Position numbers and translations under genes: made by a program. A stretch of 64,000 nt of DNA from G963663315 sp963668255 (lineage in GTDB: Bacteria > Pseudomonadota > Gammaproteobacteria > Arenicellales > Poriferihabitantaceae): the NCBI GenBank assembly GCA_965116595.1, contig OZ220708.1, positions 1,612,001-1,676,000 on the forward strand, read 5' to 3'. Under the pieces are notes generated by a model. It was not told where the DNA came from. It did not search any database and was given only the letters and a program-made list of their open reading frames with translations. Of the stretch, positions 60,428-64,000 are shown piece after piece. Numbering within the stretch: position 1 is the first letter of the stretch; each line of letters begins with the position of its first letter.

Positions 60428-61255
60428 TTGACGACAGGGAATGATAAAATTCCAACCATGCCGCTTGCAGAATATCTGATAACGGAGGAGCCTTACTACA
60501 GACCATCCGGTAACGAAATTCAGCATTACCTGGCCGCTCATGCAGACCTGACACCGGTTATATTGAAAGGCCCGACCGGATGCGGCAAGACCCGGTTTAT
60601 CGAGTATATGGCATGGAAGTTGAAAATGCCGTTGATTACGGTTTCCTGTCATGAGGATATGACGGCGTCGGATCTGGTCGGTCGGTTTCTGTTGGATGCT
60701 GATGGTACGGTATGGCATGATGGTCCGCTGACGCTGGCCGTACGACACGGTGCAATCTGCTATCTCGATGAGATCGTCGAAGCGCGTCAGGACACCAGTG
60801 TTGTAATTCATTCTCTGACCGACCATCGCAGGATGCTTGCGCTTGAAAAAAAGAATGAACTTATCAAGGCGCACCCTGATTTTCATCTGGTGATTTCCTA
60901 CAACCCGGGATACCAGAGCGTGTTGAAAGACCTGAAGGAATCCACCAAACAGCGATTTGGCGCCATTAATTTCCACTATCCGGAAGTTGCAGTTGAAGCG
61001 GAAATTGTTTGCCGTGAATCGGGGATTGATATGGTAACCGGCACGCGACTGATAAAGATTGCCGAGCGGTCGCGCAATCTCAAGGGTTATGGTCTTGAAG
61101 AAGGCGGTTCGACCCGAATGTTGATCCATGTCGGGAAATTGATTAATCGGGGAATCCCACTGGGAGAGGCTTGTGAAATCGCCCTGATATCTCCGCTTAC
61201 TGACGATCCGGACATACGTCAGGCCCTGGGAGCTGCGGTTGCAGCTTGTGCCTGA
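60428..61255 (+). CDS. CbbQ/NirQ/NorQ-type MoxR AAA ATPase
   Basis: A 275-residue AAA ATPase. Walker A LKGPTGCGKTRFIEYMA, CHEDMTASDLVGRFLLDADG (typical of CbbQ/NorQ), Walker B AICYLDEIVEAR and sensor LVISYNPGYQ are present. Members act with a VWA partner as activators of Rubisco or of nitric oxide reductase. The start is TTG at 60428; ATG 60458 (MPLAEYLITEEPYYRPSGNE) may be the true start. It follows amiE by 14 bases. It occupies the amiB position beside amiE, but its family differs from the Clp-like AmiB. Confidence 0.88.
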   Translation: MTTGNDKIPTMPLAEYLITEEPYYRPSGNEIQHYLAAHADLTPVILKGPTGCGKTRFIEYMAWKLKMPLITVSCHEDMTASDLVGRFLLDADGTVWHDGPLTLAVRHGAICYLDEIVEARQDTSVVIHSLTDHRRMLALEKKNELIKAHPDFHLVISYNPGYQSVLKDLKESTKQRFGAINFHYPEVAVEAEIVCRESGIDMVTGTRLIKIAERSRNLKGYGLEEGGSTRMLIHVGKLINRGIPLGEACEIALISPLTDDPDIRQALGAAVAACA

Positions 61256-61270
61256 TCATTTTGGCCAGAT

Positions 61271-63553
61271 ATGGGTCCCCGCTCGAAACCCGGTTTCCTT
61301 GATGTTGTCGTCAACAACGGCAAACTGACGAATGAAGCTGTCGTTGACCGGATTCTCAATCATTCTTTTCCGAAAACTTATGAGGCGCGTTGGTTACGGG
61401 CATGTCGTCGCCTGGAACAGGCTGGCTACGGCCAGGGTGTAGTTTCGTCATATACGCGGTACTCCTGCGAACTCGCCGATAAAATCGATCCTGGTGATGT
61501 GTTGCAACTGGCCGATGTGGTCTCCTCGGTTGCGATCAAATCAGGCAAGGTCGCCGCACAGGAACTGCCAGTTGCAGCATGCAGGGCCGCGGTCCGATTG
61601 AAAGGGGATGAATGGCTGTTTCGTACATGGCTGGGTTTGATGGAGCGATTCACTCATCTTGCACCGGAGTCCATGCTTGTCGTGCTACAAAAAATGGACT
61701 ATCTGCTGAGCCGACTCAATGTTTCGAGACTGGAATCCTGGATGCTGGCGGGGGTGAGAGCAGCGGGCGCGGATGCTGAGCGCCGATTTCAATTCTTCAC
61801 CTTTGCCAATCCGGAGGCGGAGCGATGGCTGGAGCGTGAATCAGGGTCGGTCACTTTTGCCGATGTACAACGCCAGTTGAAAGGCTATATGAAGGCATTA
61901 TGGGGTGTTCACCAGCCCTTGCGTGAAACCTCGATGCACACCCCAGATCATGTCTGGCGACGCGCCACTTTTGGTGGCGGCATCGTTCACATGCCGCCGG
62001 CGTTTCCGGGATACAAAGGGGATCAGGCATTGGATTTGTACCAGGCCAGCGTGGCGCATATCGGCGCTCACCTGCGTTATTCCGGCAAACCGTTTCCGGT
62101 GCTGAAGTTGAAACCGATGCAGGTCGCATTAATCTCTCTGGTCGAAGATGCGCGTGTCGAGTATCTGGCGATGAAGGAATTTCCGGGTCTGAAACGCCTG
62201 TGGCTGCCGTTTCATATTGCGCTGGCAAGTGGCGTGATGACGGCTCCAAGCCTGCTGGCCCGCTTGTCCCGTGCATTAATGGATCCGGATTACCGTGACG
62301 GAGATGGCTGGATTCGACGTGGCCGTGAAATGGTGGATGCCAACAGGGATCGATGGGACGCCGAGGTCAGCCGTGAGATTGGTGGCCTGCTCGGCAATAA
62401 CCTCGGGCAGATGCGAGTGCAGTTCAATGCCAAGACCTATGTCGTTGAACCGGCATATCGGGATGATAACCGAGGTCTGTGGGATTTCGGGGAACAACAA
62501 TCAGCGATGCAGATGGACACTGAAATGTTGTTCGATTCGGCACGGATAGAAGAGCTTGAAGATCCGGAACAACCACCAGACGATGAACGCAACGAACTTG
62601 ATCCTGGTGACGACCCGGCTACCCCGGTATCGGTAGAGGTGATGGAAGAAGACGGTATTCCTGTTGCGCGCTATTCCGAATATGATTATCTGATCGGACG
62701 CAAAAGGCGGGAATGGACAACGATAGTCGAATATACGCCGAAATCAGGGCCGTTACAGATCGTCGAGAATACGCTGGAACAATACGCCGATGTAGTCAAT
62801 AGAATCAGATTGCTCATCAGTAATGCGCGGGTAAGCCGACCACAAAGAATACGCAAGCAACATGAGGGCGACTATCTGGATATTGACGCATGTATCGAGT
62901 CAGTGATTGAACAAAGGCTGGGCGAACAGCCCGACCCCAGGGTTTATGCCCGCACAGAACGCAGGTACCGGGATCTGTCAGTGCTGGTGCTACTGGATAT
63001 TTCAGAATCAACCAATGATAGTGTTTATGGTTCAAAATCAAAGGTAATCGATATAGAGTGTCAGGCGACCGCACTGCTGGCCCATGCGATGTCTGGTCTG
63101 GGAGATCCATTCGCGATTGCCGCATTTTGCTCGAATCAACGCGAAGAAGTCCGATATTACCGGATCAAGGATTTTGATGCGAGCTACGATAGACGTTCCC
63201 AGTCCTCTCTGGCCGGTTTGTCAGGAGGATATTCAACCCGACTGGGGGCGGCGATCAGACATGCCGGAGCAGACATCAAGACCCGGTTAACCCACCGGCG
63301 ACTGATCCTGGTGCTGTCTGACGGCGAACCGTCCGACATCGACATGCTCGACAAGAATTATCTGGTTGAAGATGCCCGCGATGCGGTACATACGATGGCC
63401 CAGGATGGGATCGATGTATTTTGTGTTGCCCTCGATACAGGTGGAGAAAATTACCTGACACGCATTTTCGGACAGCGCAACTTCGTCCAGATAAACAAGC
63501 TTGAATCTCTCCCGGAACGTCTGCCGATGCTGTACTTCAGGCTGACTGCGTGA
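61271..63553 (+). CDS. NorD/CbbO-type VWA domain protein
   Basis: A 760-residue protein. The C-terminal von Willebrand factor A domain (about 560-750) has LVLLDISESTNDSVYG with a MIDAS DxSxS-type motif, SGGYSTRLGAAIRHAGADIK and LVLSDGEPSDIDML. The N-terminal 450 residues are helical with a central acidic part, as in NorD/CbbO. It starts 16 bases after the MoxR gene and pairs with it. There is no Rubisco or nitric oxide reductase gene in the window; the client is unknown. Confidence 0.88.
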   Translation: MGPRSKPGFLDVVVNNGKLTNEAVVDRILNHSFPKTYEARWLRACRRLEQAGYGQGVVSSYTRYSCELADKIDPGDVLQLADVVSSVAIKSGKVAAQELPVAACRAAVRLKGDEWLFRTWLGLMERFTHLAPESMLVVLQKMDYLLSRLNVSRLESWMLAGVRAAGADAERRFQFFTFANPEAERWLERESGSVTFADVQRQLKGYMKALWGVHQPLRETSMHTPDHVWRRATFGGGIVHMPPAFPGYKGDQALDLYQASVAHIGAHLRYSGKPFPVLKLKPMQVALISLVEDARVEYLAMKEFPGLKRLWLPFHIALASGVMTAPSLLARLSRALMDPDYRDGDGWIRRGREMVDANRDRWDAEVSREIGGLLGNNLGQMRVQFNAKTYVVEPAYRDDNRGLWDFGEQQSAMQMDTEMLFDSARIEELEDPEQPPDDERNELDPGDDPATPVSVEVMEEDGIPVARYSEYDYLIGRKRREWTTIVEYTPKSGPLQIVENTLEQYADVVNRIRLLISNARVSRPQRIRKQHEGDYLDIDACIESVIEQRLGEQPDPRVYARTERRYRDLSVLVLLDISESTNDSVYGSKSKVIDIECQATALLAHAMSGLGDPFAIAAFCSNQREEVRYYRIKDFDASYDRRSQSSLAGLSGGYSTRLGAAIRHAGADIKTRLTHRRLILVLSDGEPSDIDMLDKNYLVEDARDAVHTMAQDGIDVFCVALDTGGENYLTRIFGQRNFVQINKLESLPERLPMLYFRLTA

Positions 63554-63577
63554 CCGGCCGGCCGTAGGTGCGGGTCC

Positions 63578-64000
63578 TTGAAAATAGATGATTACCGTAA
63601 ATATCTGTGTGAGTTGCTCGGTACTTTCTCTCTAGTATTCTTTGCAGCCGGGGCCGTGATGATGGATGACATCACCGGCCGGATCGGCCCTGTGGGCTCG
63701 GGAATCGTATCAGGTTCGATTATCACCATTGTCATCTACGCCTTCGGCAATGTCTCCGGCGCCCATGTCAATCCGGCGCTGTCGATTGCCGCCGCATCAA
63801 TCGGCCAATTGAAAAAACGCCTGTTGGCGGGTTATATCACCGCACAAATGGCCGGCTCCGCCCTGGCCGGAATTTTCCTGCTTCAGGTTTTAGGCAATCA
63901 CGGAAAAATGGGCGTCAACATTCCGAATACCGAAATCGGTGTGATGCCATTGCCTGCCTTTGTCATAGAGTTGTTTCTGTCTTTTTTGCTGATGTGGGTT
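63578..64000 (+). CDS. Aquaporin/MIP family channel, 3' end beyond window
   Basis: The first 141 codons of a MIP channel. The first half carries ELLGTFSLVFFAAGAVMMD, the first NPA motif in VSGAHVNPALSIAAASIG and a third segment (GYITAQMAGSALAGIFLLQV). The TTG at 63578 with AGGTG upstream is the likely start. The second NPA box lies outside the window, so water versus glycerol, urea or amide selectivity cannot be read. Position after amiE and the VWA gene suggests a small uncharged nitrogen compound. Confidence 0.85.
   Translation, partial: MKIDDYRKYLCELLGTFSLVFFAAGAVMMDDITGRIGPVGSGIVSGSIITIVIYAFGNVSGAHVNPALSIAAASIGQLKKRLLAGYITAQMAGSALAGIFLLQVLGNHGKMGVNIPNTEIGVMPLPAFVIELFLSFLLMWV

Noticed and set aside
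60428..61255. Clp-like AmiB of the Pseudomonas ami operon
   Set aside because: Length and motifs fit the CbbQ/NorQ MoxR group and a VWA partner follows, so it is not a Clp-type AmiB.

Overview
The window looks like a chromosomal stretch of a gammaproteobacterium, probably a free-living or symbiotic marine or saline sulfur-oxidising type. The inference rests on gene content: a heme O synthase, tripartite tricarboxylate transport, an ami-type amide sensor, a thiocyanate hydrolase and a sulfide:quinone reductase. No rRNA or tRNA gene, prophage, complete insertion sequence or CRISPR array was seen. Genes are dense and mostly lack obvious transfer signs, except for a mosaic stretch near 10.4-21 kb.

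Layout. (1) 1-4.1 kb, minus strand: the start of ctaB and a tctCBA uptake operon. (2) 4.2-16.1 kb: accessory metabolism (Crp/Fnr regulator, binding-protein-like protein, three methyltransferases, a DUF3604 protein, GhrA-type reductase, secreted protein, HigB/HigA-type toxin-antitoxin pair, 2-oxoglutarate dioxygenase-like protein) and a striking Phd-antitoxin/Rieske-oxygenase fusion preceded by a perfect palindrome. (3) 16.3-24.1 kb: AAA/DUF4143 ATPase with an extra C-terminal domain, then a repeat-rich mosaic with OsmC, MntA/HepT and a PD-(D/E)XK protein, then a hydrolase, an outer-membrane protein and small unknowns. (4) 24.2-36.3 kb: a thiocyanate island. A divergent LysR regulator faces scnBAC, the P15K-type activator, an ABC importer, cobalt uptake genes cbtBA, then DsrE, TusA, sulfide:quinone oxidoreductase and several unknowns. 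The order suggests uptake of thiocyanate, hydrolysis to ammonia and carbonyl sulfide, and capture of sulfide sulfur. (5) 36.4-63.6 kb: an amide/urea island: AmiC/AmiR, an antitermination leader, urtABCDE, an amidase-signature amidase, a complete urease locus (ureE-F-AB-C-G-D), aliphatic amidase AmiE, a second cbtBA pair, a CobW-type metallochaperone, a peroxiredoxin, a CbbQ/NorQ-type AAA with a NorD/CbbO-type VWA protein, and the start of an aquaporin.

The most unusual content is three tubulin/FtsZ-superfamily paralogues placed inside the amide/urea island (36.8-37.9, 52.9-54.4 and 54.9-56.6 kb). Two have small neighbours of unknown function. Two share a 30-residue identical insertion and a cysteine-rich tail. 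An orphan FixJ/LuxR-type regulator and a second antitermination-like leader precede the tandem pair. Together with the AAA/VWA pair this looks like an undescribed cytoskeletal or chaperone module tied to amide and urea metabolism; that link is inferred from position only.
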